A DNA stretch of 64,000 nt from an uncultured Microscilla sp. (GTDB lineage Bacteria; Bacteroidota; Bacteroidia; Cytophagales; Microscillaceae), in contig NZ_CANLRP010000028.1 of NCBI RefSeq assembly GCF_947493425.1, forward strand, positions 1 through 64,000, in the 5' to 3' direction. Position 1 is the first letter of the stretch. Each line of letters opens with the position of its first letter. Positions 44,939 through 54,182 of this stretch are shown here, piece by piece. Both the position numbers and the translations under genes were made by a program. The notes beneath the pieces were generated by a model, which made no database searches, was not told where the DNA came from, and worked only from the letters and a program-made list of their open reading frames with translations.

Positions 44939-47446
44939 ATGAAAAAGCAAGTTAAATTGCCCCGTCTTCGGGGATTTTCAGTTTTAGGACTAATACTATG
45001 CTCATTAGTAATTTCTATTACACAAACCCAGGCTCAAGTAGTAGATATAGACTACAGAACTCCAAAACAATATATCATAGGTGGTGTTACCGTTACAGGA
45101 GCCAAATACTTATCCCCCAATGTGTTAATCTCTATTTCTGGTTTAAAAACAGGTGACAAGATTTTGATTCCTGGACCTAAAGTAAGTAGTGCTATAAAGC
45201 GCTTATGGAAGCAAGGGATTTTAGGAGATGTAAAGTTGTCAATTGCAAAAGTTGAAGGAGATAAAGTCTTTTTCAATATTCAGGTAAAAGAAAGACCCCG
45301 ACTGACAAGGGTACAGTATGAGAATTTTACCCGAGGGCAAAGAGATAAAGTAGGAGAAAATATTAAGCTTGGGCGAATTTTGACAAGTTCCAAGAAAAAG
45401 AATATCAAACAAAGAACAAAAGAATACTTTATAGGGAAAGGATTTTTGGATGCCGAAGTCTTTTTAGAAGAAATTCCTGATAAACTGGTGGCAAACGGTG
45501 TAATTCTGAAAATCAAAGTTGTAAAGAAAAGCAAGGTCAAGGTTCGTCGTATTAACTTTACAGGAAACAAGGTTTTTTCAGATAAAAAGCTAAGGCGAAA
45601 ATTAAAAGCTACTAAGCAAAAAAAGTGGTATAGAATATTCAAAAGATCAAAGTATGTACAAAGCAACTTTGAAGAAGATAAAGCCAAGCTGATCGCTTAT
45701 TATAATAGACAAGGGTTTAGAGATGCCCGAATTCTAGAAGATAAAGTGAGTAGAGGCAAAGATGGCCTGGTATATATTGATATAAAAATAGAAGAAGGGC
45801 GTCGTTACTATTTTAGAAGCATTACCTGGCAAGGTAACTACTTATATAGTGATGAACAACTTGGAAAAGTTTTAGGCATTAATAAAGGGGATGTCTATAA
45901 CCTGGAAGACTTAAATAAACGCTTGAACTTTAGCCAAACCAGTTTAGACATTACCTCTCTATATATGGATGATGGCTACTTGTTTTTTAGAGTAACCCCT
46001 GTTGAGATAGCTATAGAAGGAGACTCTATTGATGTAGCAATGCAAATTTATGAAGGACCTCAAGCCACTATCAATAAGGTAATACTTAAAGGAAATACCA
46101 AAACAAGTGACCACGTAGTAATACGCGAAGTGAGAACTACCCCTGGTCAAAAGTTTAGCCGACGTAACATCATTCGTACCCAACGAGAGATCATTGGTTT
46201 ACAGTATTTTAACCCTGAGAACTTAGACATTAAACCTGTTCCGCACCCTGAAAATGGAACAGTAGACATTGAGTACACAGTAGAAGAAAAGCCCAGTGAT
46301 CAAATAGAGTTATCTGGTGGTTGGGGTGGAGGCTTTGGCTTCATTGGTACCTTGGGGCTTGTTTTTAACAACTTTTCAGTGCGTAAAATGGGGCGTTTAA
46401 GCAACTGGCGACCTTTGCCTTCTGGCGATGGACAACGCCTTGCCTTGAGAATGCAGGCGAATGGTACAAGGTTTCAGACTTATTCTTTGACCTTTACTGA
46501 GCCGTGGTTAGGTGGACGTAAGCCCAATTCATTTACTTTATCTCTTAGTCATTCTATTCAACGTAATATTCAATTTGATCAGGTGCTTGGTTCTTTACAG
46601 GTTTCAAGTGTGACTCTGAGTTTAGGTAGAAGATTAAAGTGGCCAGATAACTATTTTACAGTAATCAACTCTCTTGGTTATCAGGTGTACAACAATGATA
46701 ATTTTAGTGCTTTTACATCTGCGGGCATTTCTCAAAGTTTTACATTTAATACTGTAATCTCACGAAATAGTATTGATAATCCTACTTATTCACGTAACGG
46801 GTCTAGCTTATCTTTGAGCATCAATTTAACCCCTCCCTACTCTTTGTTTAACAACAAGGATTACACAACATTATCTGACCAGGAAAAGTTTGCATTGATA
46901 GAATACCATAAATGGATGTTCGATGCATCATTTTTTACTCCAATAGTGGGCGATTTGGTTTTCCATACCCGTGCACATTTTGGTTTCTTAGGTTTGTATA
47001 ATTCTGATGTTGGGTATGGACCTTTCGAAAGATTTATATTAGGAGGTGATGGTTTATCAGGGCAAAACTTCCTTTTAGGCAACGATATTATTGGTTTACG
47101 AGGATATAATAATAATAGTATACAGCCAGTGCGCCTGACGGATGGAAGACAGGAAGCAGGTATTGCATTTAATAAATTTGTGATGGAGCTACGTTATCCT
47201 ATTTCACTCAACCCTTCAGCAACCATCTTTGTTTTAGGGTTTCTTGAAGGTGGAAATAACTGGGGTAGCTATGCTAACTTTAATCCTTTCGATATTTACA
47301 GATCGGCTGGTATTGGAGCACGTATCTTTATGCCTGCTTTCGGTATGCTTGGTTTAGACTGGGGATATGGATTTGATGAGGTTAGAGGGGCTCCTGGAGC
47401 AAACAAAGGACAGTTTCACTTTACGATTGGACAAATCTTACGATAG
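44939..47446 (+). CDS. bamA: Outer-membrane protein assembly factor BamA
   Basis: About 835 residues, longer than proteobacterial BamA but normal in the phylum. The ATG at 44939 is preferred to the adjacent TTG at 44936. A signal peptide (LGLILCSLVISITQTQAQ) precedes five POTRA domains (starting IGGVTVTGAKYLSPNVLISISGLK and later KVILKGNTKTSDHVVIREVRTTPGQKFSR) to about residue 455. The 16-strand barrel begins IELSGGWGGGFGFIG and ends FHFTIGQILR; the late GRQEAGIAFNKFVMELRYPISLNPSATIF and RIFMPAFGMLGLDWGYGF sections are Omp85 signatures. It inserts outer-membrane barrels and is followed by four Skp-like chaperone genes. Confidence 0.95.
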   Translation: MKKQVKLPRLRGFSVLGLILCSLVISITQTQAQVVDIDYRTPKQYIIGGVTVTGAKYLSPNVLISISGLKTGDKILIPGPKVSSAIKRLWKQGILGDVKLSIAKVEGDKVFFNIQVKERPRLTRVQYENFTRGQRDKVGENIKLGRILTSSKKKNIKQRTKEYFIGKGFLDAEVFLEEIPDKLVANGVILKIKVVKKSKVKVRRINFTGNKVFSDKKLRRKLKATKQKKWYRIFKRSKYVQSNFEEDKAKLIAYYNRQGFRDARILEDKVSRGKDGLVYIDIKIEEGRRYYFRSITWQGNYLYSDEQLGKVLGINKGDVYNLEDLNKRLNFSQTSLDITSLYMDDGYLFFRVTPVEIAIEGDSIDVAMQIYEGPQATINKVILKGNTKTSDHVVIREVRTTPGQKFSRRNIIRTQREIIGLQYFNPENLDIKPVPHPENGTVDIEYTVEEKPSDQIELSGGWGGGFGFIGTLGLVFNNFSVRKMGRLSNWRPLPSGDGQRLALRMQANGTRFQTYSLTFTEPWLGGRKPNSFTLSLSHSIQRNIQFDQVLGSLQVSSVTLSLGRRLKWPDNYFTVINSLGYQVYNNDNFSAFTSAGISQSFTFNTVISRNSIDNPTYSRNGSSLSLSINLTPPYSLFNNKDYTTLSDQEKFALIEYHKWMFDASFFTPIVGDLVFHTRAHFGFLGLYNSDVGYGPFERFILGGDGLSGQNFLLGNDIIGLRGYNNNSIQPVRLTDGRQEAGIAFNKFVMELRYPISLNPSATIFVLGFLEGGNNWGSYANFNPFDIYRSAGIGARIFMPAFGMLGLDWGYGFDEVRGAPGANKGQFHFTIGQILR

Positions 47447-47474
47447 AAATTTTGTCACATAAAAATCGGAAACA

Positions 47475-47999
47475 ATGTTGAAAAGTGTATTTTTTTCTCT
47501 TACGTGTATACTTGTGAGCGCTACCTATGTAAGTGCTCAGAAGTTTGGCTTTATTGATTCTAATTTTATTCTGCAACAAATGGAATCATATAAAAAAGCA
47601 AAGGCTGAAATTGACAAAGCTGCCACTAACTGGCAGCAGCAAGTAGAAGCTAAGCTAAAAGCTGTAGAGCGAATGCGTGCCAAGTATATTCAAGAAGAGA
47701 TTCTGCTGACTGCAGAAATGAAAGATGAACGCCAGAAAGAAATTGCCAAAAAAGAACAAGAGGCCAGGGAATATCAAAAAAAGGTTTTTGGTTATGAGGG
47801 CTTATTGTTTCAGCGCAGGCAAGAGCTGATTAAACCTGCTCAAGAAGAGTTACAAAAAGCTGTCAAACGTGTGGCCAGGCGTTATAAAATCCAGGTGGTG
47901 TTTGATAAATCCAGTGATTTAATAATGATTTATGCCAGTCCAACCCATGATTATACAGAAAGGGTTTTGGTACAGTTAGGACTTGCTGAAGAGGATTAG
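47475..47999 (+). CDS. OmpH/Skp-family periplasmic chaperone, copy 1
   Basis: 174 residues with a signal peptide (LKSVFFSLTCILVSATYVSAQ). The mature protein opens with KFGFIDSNFILQQMESYKKA, the usual OmpH start, continues through a long charged helix pair (the tentacles) and ends in a strand-helix section (RYKIQVVFDKSSDLIMIY). It should shield unfolded barrel proteins on the way to BamA, whose gene is 28 bp upstream. First of four tandem paralogues. Confidence 0.93.
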   Translation: MLKSVFFSLTCILVSATYVSAQKFGFIDSNFILQQMESYKKAKAEIDKAATNWQQQVEAKLKAVERMRAKYIQEEILLTAEMKDERQKEIAKKEQEAREYQKKVFGYEGLLFQRRQELIKPAQEELQKAVKRVARRYKIQVVFDKSSDLIMIYASPTHDYTERVLVQLGLAEED

Positions 48000-48182
48000 T
48001 CAGTTGAAATAAAATGAATAGGTGGCCGTTTTAATGGGGGAGTAATAAATAGCTTATATTTATTATACCACCCATTATTATAATTCTATCAATTAGATTG
48101 TGAAACAACAGTTATTCTAGTAAAATTGCATCATCTTTCTAGGTAGATTATTTAAAACAACTCTTGAATTAAATTTTGAATA

Positions 48183-48737
48183 ATGGATACAAAAAAAGTT
48201 TTTGGTTTAAAAGCACTATTATTAGGTGTGATCTTATTAGGGAGCTTTGGGCAAGCAATGGCTCAGGCGCCTGCCAAAATAGGGTATTTTGATACGGGAT
48301 ATGTGTTTAGCAACTTACCTGAATATAAGAAAATCCAAAGTGCGTTGGATATATACAAAAAGCAATTAACGGCAGAAGCTAATAAAAAGCAAAAAGAAAT
48401 GCAAAGTAAAATTGCCGAATATCAGAAGTTGGCAAGTGCTAAACCTGCTACACCAGTGGCTATACTCCAGACACGTCAACAAGAGATTACCAAACTTGAC
48501 CAGGAGTTACGTCAGTTTCAGCAAGCTGCCCGACAGCAGTCGTTACAGAAGGAAAATGCGTTAATCAACCCTGTTACCAAGAAAGTACAAACATCTATTG
48601 ACAAGGTAGCCAAGGCTAATAACTTTGCTATCATAATTAAAAAAGAAGCTTTGCTATACGAAGTGCCTGGAGATAATATCTCAGACTTGGTATTGAAAGA
48701 TTTAGGGGTAACGGTTACGAAGAAAGGCAATAAATAA
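48183..48737 (+). CDS. OmpH/Skp-family periplasmic chaperone, copy 2
   Basis: 184 residues, signal peptide to MAQ (about residue 28). KIGYFDTGYVFSNLPEYKKI is the family start; the mid part is a Lys/Gln-rich helix (SAKPATPVAI is a proline-containing break) and the end is KANNFAIIIKKEALLYEVPGDNISDLVLKDLG. The gene follows copy 1 after a 183-bp AT-rich gap that could hold a separate promoter, and precedes copy 3 by 6 bp. Confidence 0.92.
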   Translation: MDTKKVFGLKALLLGVILLGSFGQAMAQAPAKIGYFDTGYVFSNLPEYKKIQSALDIYKKQLTAEANKKQKEMQSKIAEYQKLASAKPATPVAILQTRQQEITKLDQELRQFQQAARQQSLQKENALINPVTKKVQTSIDKVAKANNFAIIIKKEALLYEVPGDNISDLVLKDLGVTVTKKGNK

Positions 48738-48743
48738 GGCATC

Positions 48744-49292
48744 ATGAAAAAAACTACTTATATATTATTACTTATCTTATTGGTAAGTTTTACGTCGAAT
48801 GTGTTGGCTCAAACGTCGCCTAAAGTACGTTTTATAGACTTACAGTATGTGGCACAACAACTTCCTGCTTTTAAGAAAGCGCAAAAAGATTTGTCTGCCC
48901 TTAGAAAACAGTTGGAGTCAGAACTACTGAACAAACAAGGGGAGTTGAAAAAGAAGTTTGGCGCCTATGAAAAAGAAGCGCCAACGATGAGTGATTTGAT
49001 TAGAGCAAGCCGTGAGCAGGAATTGAAGAGATTGCAAGATGAACTTGTAAAGTTTGATCGTACTGCCCGCCAACAAACGATGGTAAAAGAACAACAATTA
49101 CTATCGCCTATTTACAAAAGCATCAGTAAGAACGTAGAAGCTTATTCTGCTGAAAAGCAAATAGACTTTGTGTTGAGAAAAGACCAATTGGTATACGATA
49201 CCAAAGGGTTTAATATATCGGATGATATACTAAGAAAAATGGGCATTACACCTAAAAAGGTTACTCCTAAAGGCTCAAATAATAAAAAATAA
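48744..49292 (+). CDS. OmpH/Skp-family periplasmic chaperone, copy 3
   Basis: 182 residues, signal peptide to LAQ (about residue 23). KVRFIDLQYVAQQLPAFKKA is the family start, and the C-terminal section is EKQIDFVLRKDQLVYDTKGFNISDDILRKMG. It lies 6 bp after copy 2 and 13 bp before copy 4; these three look like one operon. Confidence 0.92.
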   Translation: MKKTTYILLLILLVSFTSNVLAQTSPKVRFIDLQYVAQQLPAFKKAQKDLSALRKQLESELLNKQGELKKKFGAYEKEAPTMSDLIRASREQELKRLQDELVKFDRTARQQTMVKEQQLLSPIYKSISKNVEAYSAEKQIDFVLRKDQLVYDTKGFNISDDILRKMGITPKKVTPKGSNNKK

Positions 49293-49305
49293 GGATATTT
49301 GAATT

Positions 49306-49815
49306 ATGAAAAGAATTTGGATTTTAATGTTGGGGCTATGTATGCTTACTTTGAGTACAGCACAGGCACAACAATATAAAATAGGTTATTTTGATACTCA
49401 GTATGTGTTGCCTAAAATGACAGAGTATAAAAGAGCACAAACTGAGATGCAAACCTATACCAAAAAACTAGAAGATGAGTTTAAAAGAAAGCAACAGATG
49501 TTTCAAAAACAAGTGCAGGCTTTTAGACAACAGGAAGCTAAAATGTCGGCTGCAGCCCGCAAAGCCAAAGGTGAGCAATTATCAAAACAACAAATGGAGT
49601 TACAACGGTTTCAGCAAACTGCCCAAACAAGGATAGACAAGAAAAGAGGCAACTTGTTGAACCCTATCTACAAAAAAGTAGAAGCAGCATTGGCAGTGGT
49701 AGCAAAAGAGGGTAAGTATAACTTTATTATTCGAAAAGAAACTGCCTTGTTTTCAAACAAGAAATATGATATTTCTGATGTTGTGCTAAAAAAACTAGGT
49801 ATTAAGACAAATTAA
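49306..49815 (+). CDS. OmpH/Skp-family periplasmic chaperone, copy 4
   Basis: 169 residues, signal peptide to QAQ (about residue 22). YKIGYFDTQYVLPKMTEYKRA is the family start, followed by a Gln/Lys-rich helix and KYNFIIRKETALFSNKKYDISDVVLKKLGI. It is most like copy 2 in its opening. Followed by a strong terminator, so it is the last gene of the cluster. Confidence 0.92.
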   Translation: MKRIWILMLGLCMLTLSTAQAQQYKIGYFDTQYVLPKMTEYKRAQTEMQTYTKKLEDEFKRKQQMFQKQVQAFRQQEAKMSAAARKAKGEQLSKQQMELQRFQQTAQTRIDKKRGNLLNPIYKKVEAALAVVAKEGKYNFIIRKETALFSNKKYDISDVVLKKLGIKTN

Positions 49816-49837
49816 TACTTTAAAATTATTAGTTTTT

Positions 49838-49873
49838 AAACCTGTTTGATCAAAGATCAAACAGGTTTTTTTA
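49838..49873 (+). terminator. Terminator of the skp cluster
   Basis: AAACCTGTTTGATC / GATCAAACAGGTTT, a 14-bp perfect stem with a 3-nt loop followed by T residues. Confidence 0.92.
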
Positions 49874-49898
49874 TGTGTATTTGAAACAAGAATAAATT

Positions 49899-50792
49899 AT
49901 GAGACCTCCTTATTTACAACCGGGGCAAAAAGTAGCCATTGTGGCGCCAGCTAGAAGCATTAATGAGGCTGAAATTAAGATGGCAGTGTCTATTTTTGAG
50001 AGTTGGGGTTTGCAAGTGGTGTTAGGTAAAAACTTATTTAATACGCATTATCAGTTTGCAGGTACAGACGAAGAACGGGCAGGAGACTTTCAGCAAATGT
50101 TAGACGAACCTGAGATTAGAGCCATTATATGCGCAAGAGGGGGATATGGAACTACAAGGATTGTAGATCAATTAGATTTTACCGAGTTCTTGAAGTACCC
50201 AAAGTGGATTGTGGGGTTTAGTGATGTAACCGTGTTGCACTGCCATTTGCATAATTTAAAGGTAGAAACTATCCATGGTGTTATGCCTTTGCTCTTTCCT
50301 AAACAGACAGAAGTATCCATAGAAAGCTTGAAACAGGCCTTGTTTGGACAACCTCTTAAAATTAGTTCGGTATTGAGTGTGATGAATAAGCTGGGCAATG
50401 CCGAAGGAGTTGTGGTAGGTGGAAACCTTACATTGTTTGCAAACGCCATAGGTACTCCGTCTGAAATAAATACAGATGGAAAAATATTATTTCTTGAAGA
50501 GGTAAACGAGTACTTGTACCATATAGATCGAATGATGGTGCAGCTTAAGCGTGCCAAAAAACTGGATAATTTGGCAGGGCTGATTATAGGACACTTCTCC
50601 GGGGTAAAGGACAACGATGCATTTTTTGGCCAAACAGTATATGAGATTGTAAACGATTTGACGAGAAATTTGAGGTATCCTGTGTGTTACAATTTTCCGG
50701 TGGGGCACGAAAAGCATAACATGACAGTAATTTGTAATAGGCTGGCACGCTTACAAGTAACAGAGAAACGGGTAGAAATGCAGTTTCAATAA
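49899..50792 (+). CDS. LD-carboxypeptidase (S66 family)
   Basis: 297 residues. The S66 features are the start LQPGQKVAIVAPARSI, ICARGGYGTTRIVDQLDF, the Ser nucleophile in WIVGFSDVTVLH, and the C-terminal Glu (FLEEVNEYLYHIDRMM) and His (NFPVGHEKHNMTVICN) of the catalytic triad. It removes the terminal D-Ala from the L-Ala-gamma-Glu-DAP-D-Ala tetrapeptide in peptidoglycan recycling; MccF-like resistance activity is an alternative in this family. Confidence 0.93.
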   Translation: MRPPYLQPGQKVAIVAPARSINEAEIKMAVSIFESWGLQVVLGKNLFNTHYQFAGTDEERAGDFQQMLDEPEIRAIICARGGYGTTRIVDQLDFTEFLKYPKWIVGFSDVTVLHCHLHNLKVETIHGVMPLLFPKQTEVSIESLKQALFGQPLKISSVLSVMNKLGNAEGVVVGGNLTLFANAIGTPSEINTDGKILFLEEVNEYLYHIDRMMVQLKRAKKLDNLAGLIIGHFSGVKDNDAFFGQTVYEIVNDLTRNLRYPVCYNFPVGHEKHNMTVICNRLARLQVTEKRVEMQFQ

Positions 50793-50794
50793 AA

Positions 50795-50823
50795 AAGGGT
50801 TACTCTTGATAAGAGCAACCCTT
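50795..50823 (-). terminator. Terminator of ahcY (minus strand)
   Basis: AAGGGTT-A-CTCTT / AAGAG-C-AACCCTT: two perfect helices around one mismatch and a GAT loop; on the minus strand a T run follows, downstream of ahcY. It also lies just after the stop of the convergent LD-carboxypeptidase gene. Confidence 0.8.
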
Positions 50824-50860
50824 GATGTATATTTTGATAGAGTCTATACTCTATTTTGTC

Positions 50861-52171
50861 TTAGTAGCGGTAATGCTCTGGCTTGTAAGGACCTTCTGGT
50901 TTTACTCCAATGTAATCAGCTTGTTCCTTAGTTAGTTTCTCAAGCTCTACGCCAATTTTCGTAAGGTGAAGGTTGGCTACTTTTTCGTCTAAGTGCTTAG
51001 GCAACATATAAACTTCGTTTTTATAGTTAGCACTGTTATTCCAAAGTTCTATTTGAGCCAATACTTGGTTTGTGAAAGAGTTAGACATCACAAAAGATGG
51101 GTGGCCCATAGCACAACCCAGGTTTACCAAACGACCTTCTGCCAAAAGAATAATATCGTTTCCTTCTACATTGTAGATGTCTACCTGTGGTTTTACAGAT
51201 ACTTTAGTAGTACCATAGTTGTCGTTTAACCAGGCAACATCAATTTCATTGTCAAAGTGGCCAATGTTACATACAATTGTTTTATCTTTCATGAGCTTAA
51301 AGTGCTCAGAAGTGATAATATCTTTGTTACCAGTAGCAGTCACTACTAAGTCTACCTCAGAGATAGCTTTGAGCATTGGTTTTACTTCAAAACCGTCCAT
51401 TGCAGCTTGTAAAGCACAAATAGGATCAGCTTCAGTAACAATTACACGTACACCAGCACCCTGAAGAGATGCAGCAGAACCTTTTCCTACATCACCATAA
51501 CCAGCAACTACGGCTACTTTTCCAGCCAGCATTACGTCAGTTGCACGACGAATAGCATCTACCAAAGACTCTTTACAACCATATTTGTTGTCAAATTTTG
51601 ACTTAGTTACAGAGTCATTTACGTTGATGGCAGGCATAGTGAGTGTGCCATTTTTTACTCTTTCGTAAAGACGGTGTACACCAGTAGTGGTTTCTTCTGA
51701 AAGACCACGGATGTCACTTACTAAATCTTGGTTTTTGTCTAATACAAGGTTAGTCAAGTCTCCGCCATCATCCAAGATCATGTTCAAAGGCTTGCCACCT
51801 TCAAATGATCTAAGGCTTGCTTCAATACACCAATCAAACTCTTCTTCGTTCATACCTTTCCAGGCAAATACAGGAATACCTGCTTTAGCAATAGCGGCTG
51901 CGGCGTGGTCTTGAGTAGAGAATATGTTACAAGATGACCAGGTAACTTCTGCTCCTAAAACAACCAAAGTTTCAATCAAAACGGCAGTTTGAATAGTCAT
52001 GTGCAGACATCCTGCGATGCGGGCACCTTTCAAGGGCTTAGACTCTCCGTATTCTTCTCTTAGAGCCATCAAACCTGGCATTTCAGCTTCGGCAAGTTCA
52101 ATTTCTTTACGTCCCCAATCTGCTAAAGTAATGTCTTTTACTTTATAGTTATCTTGTGTTGTTTCTAACAT
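50861..52171 (-). CDS. ahcY: Adenosylhomocysteinase
   Basis: 436 residues, normal length. [48 protein letters not shown] (substrate Lys/Asp region) and the NAD site [20 protein letters not shown] followed by [16 protein letters not shown] are present, as is the C-terminal NAD contact (KPEHYRY). It splits S-adenosylhomocysteine into homocysteine and adenosine. Together with the B12-regulated metE at 58985 it covers the methyl cycle. Single gene, convergent with the LD-carboxypeptidase gene. Confidence 0.97.
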   Translation of the reverse strand: MLETTQDNYKVKDITLADWGRKEIELAEAEMPGLMALREEYGESKPLKGARIAGCLHMTIQTAVLIETLVVLGAEVTWSSCNIFSTQDHAAAAIAKAGIPVFAWKGMNEEEFDWCIEASLRSFEGGKPLNMILDDGGDLTNLVLDKNQDLVSDIRGLSEETTTGVHRLYERVKNGTLTMPAINVNDSVTKSKFDNKYGCKESLVDAIRRATDVMLAGKVAVVAGYGDVGKGSAASLQGAGVRVIVTEADPICALQAAMDGFEVKPMLKAISEVDLVVTATGNKDIITSEHFKLMKDKTIVCNIGHFDNEIDVAWLNDNYGTTKVSVKPQVDIYNVEGNDIILLAEGRLVNLGCAMGHPSFVMSNSFTNQVLAQIELWNNSANYKNEVYMLPKHLDEKVANLHLTKIGVELEKLTKEQADYIGVKPEGPYKPEHYRY

Positions 52172-52606
52172 TGACCTAAAATTTATTCTTACTATGTAAA
52201 TTTTCGAATAAGTGTTGCAAAAATACTTGATTTCAATGACAATGGCAATTTATAAGCCGGGTTATCAGGCTATTCTACAAGCAATGCTTATTGTGTGTAA
52301 TTTTGTGTTTTACTGAAAAATATAATATTATTATTGGTTTGATCTTATTTTCAAAATATACTTTGTTGAAATTGTATGTACTGGTAGATGATATGTTTTG
52401 AGATAAAAATGGAATTAAGTGTTTATTCCCTATGTTCTGCAATCACATCAAATTCTGTTTGTGTAAGATTTTGATGTTAATTTTACTAAAAAGTTACACA
52501 ATAATTATGCAGAGGTTCCTTATCTTATTTGGTTAATTGGCGTTGAAAATTATAAGGTGTAACATGTGGTGGTTCTATTATATTTCTAATTATTTAAATA
52601 AGTCAG
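52172..52606. other. Divergent intergenic region between ahcY and the M61 gene
   Basis: 435 bp, AT-rich; promoters for both divergent genes are expected here. No riboswitch-like fold recognised. Confidence 0.4.
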
Positions 52607-54175
52607 ATGAGGATATACAATATTTTAAAAGTGAGCTTGCTATACCCTTTGCTTTTCTGGATATTAGCCGGGGTAAGTGCTGCTCAAGGTCAAGGTAACT
52701 TACCTGCTTATGAATTTGATGTTGACTTGACCAAGGTAGAGAATGATCAATTGCGTGTAGTGTTAAAAGTACCTGCCATCAAACAAAAAGAAGTGATCTA
52801 CTACTTGCCTCAAATTGTACCGGGTATTTATAGTAAACTTCATTTTGGGCAGTTTGTGTCTAACTTTCGGGCAGAAACTGTGCAAGGCAGACAATTGAAA
52901 CATGAAAAAGTAGGGAAGAATGGATGGAAAATATATAATGCCCACCAATTGTACAGGTTGAGTTATACTGTAGACGATGGTTATGAAACACACAAAGACT
53001 TGGGCGACAAGCCGTATCAGTCAGCAGCGAGCAGCTTTGTCAAAGATGAGCTATTTGTAATCAATCATAACTGTTTGTTTGGGTATTTTGATGGTATGAC
53101 CAAACTTCCAGTTCAACTTACCTTTGTAAAACCTGTGGGTTTTTTTGGGGCTACCTCTCTGTTAGCAATCAAAAAACAGCCCACCAAAGATGTGTTTTTA
53201 GCAGCTGACTACCGTAGCCTGATAGACGCCCCATTGATGTATAGCCAACCTGATACTACAGTGATAAAAGTAGCCAATACTAAAATAACAGTGGCTGTAC
53301 ACTCGCGTACTGGCAATAAGTATTCGGCAGGAATAGCTCAGCATTTGAAAAGTTTGCTAGAGGCTCAAAAAGATTATTTGGGAGGCTCGCTTCCTGTCAA
53401 TCATTACTCTTTTATTATAAGTCATGGCATAGGCAAACCAGGCAGCATTACCGGAGATGCACTGGAGCACTCTTACTCATCGTTTTATTTGTTTGCAGCA
53501 AGCAACGACGAGCTTGACCCTATTGCATCCTTGGTACGAAAAATTGCCTCACACGAATTTTTTCACATTGTAACTCCACTCAATATCCACTCTGAGGAAA
53601 TAGCAAATTACGACTTTAATCAACCTAAAATGTCTCAGCATTTGTGGTTATACGAAGGTATGACTGAGTATGCCACCTTGCATATGCCTGTCAAACAAAA
53701 ATTACAGGGAGTAGCGGAGTTTTTACAAAATGTAAGACAAAAAATTGTAAACAGCCGAAAGTTCAATAACCGTTTGTCTTTTACTCAGATGAGTAAAAAT
53801 ATCCTGAACCTAAGCAATCAGTATTACAATGTCTACCTCAAGGGGGCTCTGATTGGATTATGCCTGGATATTCGTTTGAGAGAACTCTCCAATGGAAAAT
53901 ATGGCACCCAACATCTTTTGAGGAATTTGTCGGCAAAGTATGGCAAACATAAGCCGTTTAAAGACGAAGAGTTAATTTCTGAAATAGCCAAAATGACTTT
54001 TCCTGAAATTCGACATTTTTTTACCGACTATGTCATCAATGCCAAGGCATTGCCACTCAAAGAGTATTTATTAAAGGTGGGTATTTCGTATGATGCCAAA
54101 GATGATCATTTTAGGCCAGTAAAAAATATCACTGACCAACAAAAGAGGTTACGAAAGGCTTGGTTGGGCAGGTAA
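52607..54175 (+). CDS. M61-family metallopeptidase (glycyl aminopeptidase-like)
   Basis: 522 residues. Signal peptide (1-28). The beta N-terminal domain (YEFDVDLTKVENDQLRVVLKVP, YYLPQIVPGIYSKLHFGQFV) and a central zinc peptidase with H316-EFF-H320 and the distal Glu350 (WLYEGMTEY) match M61. The C-terminal helical domain is present (YNVYLKGALIGLCLDIRLREL) but the usual PDZ domain is missing, making it about 80-100 residues shorter than typical. All zinc ligands are intact, so activity is expected. Confidence 0.9.
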   Translation: MRIYNILKVSLLYPLLFWILAGVSAAQGQGNLPAYEFDVDLTKVENDQLRVVLKVPAIKQKEVIYYLPQIVPGIYSKLHFGQFVSNFRAETVQGRQLKHEKVGKNGWKIYNAHQLYRLSYTVDDGYETHKDLGDKPYQSAASSFVKDELFVINHNCLFGYFDGMTKLPVQLTFVKPVGFFGATSLLAIKKQPTKDVFLAADYRSLIDAPLMYSQPDTTVIKVANTKITVAVHSRTGNKYSAGIAQHLKSLLEAQKDYLGGSLPVNHYSFIISHGIGKPGSITGDALEHSYSSFYLFAASNDELDPIASLVRKIASHEFFHIVTPLNIHSEEIANYDFNQPKMSQHLWLYEGMTEYATLHMPVKQKLQGVAEFLQNVRQKIVNSRKFNNRLSFTQMSKNILNLSNQYYNVYLKGALIGLCLDIRLRELSNGKYGTQHLLRNLSAKYGKHKPFKDEELISEIAKMTFPEIRHFFTDYVINAKALPLKEYLLKVGISYDAKDDHFRPVKNITDQQKRLRKAWLGR

Positions 54176-54182
54176 GTTGGAC

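Noticed and set aside
52172-52300. Possible SAH riboswitch before ahcY
   Set aside because: The leader is AT-rich and lacks the GC-rich core of that class.
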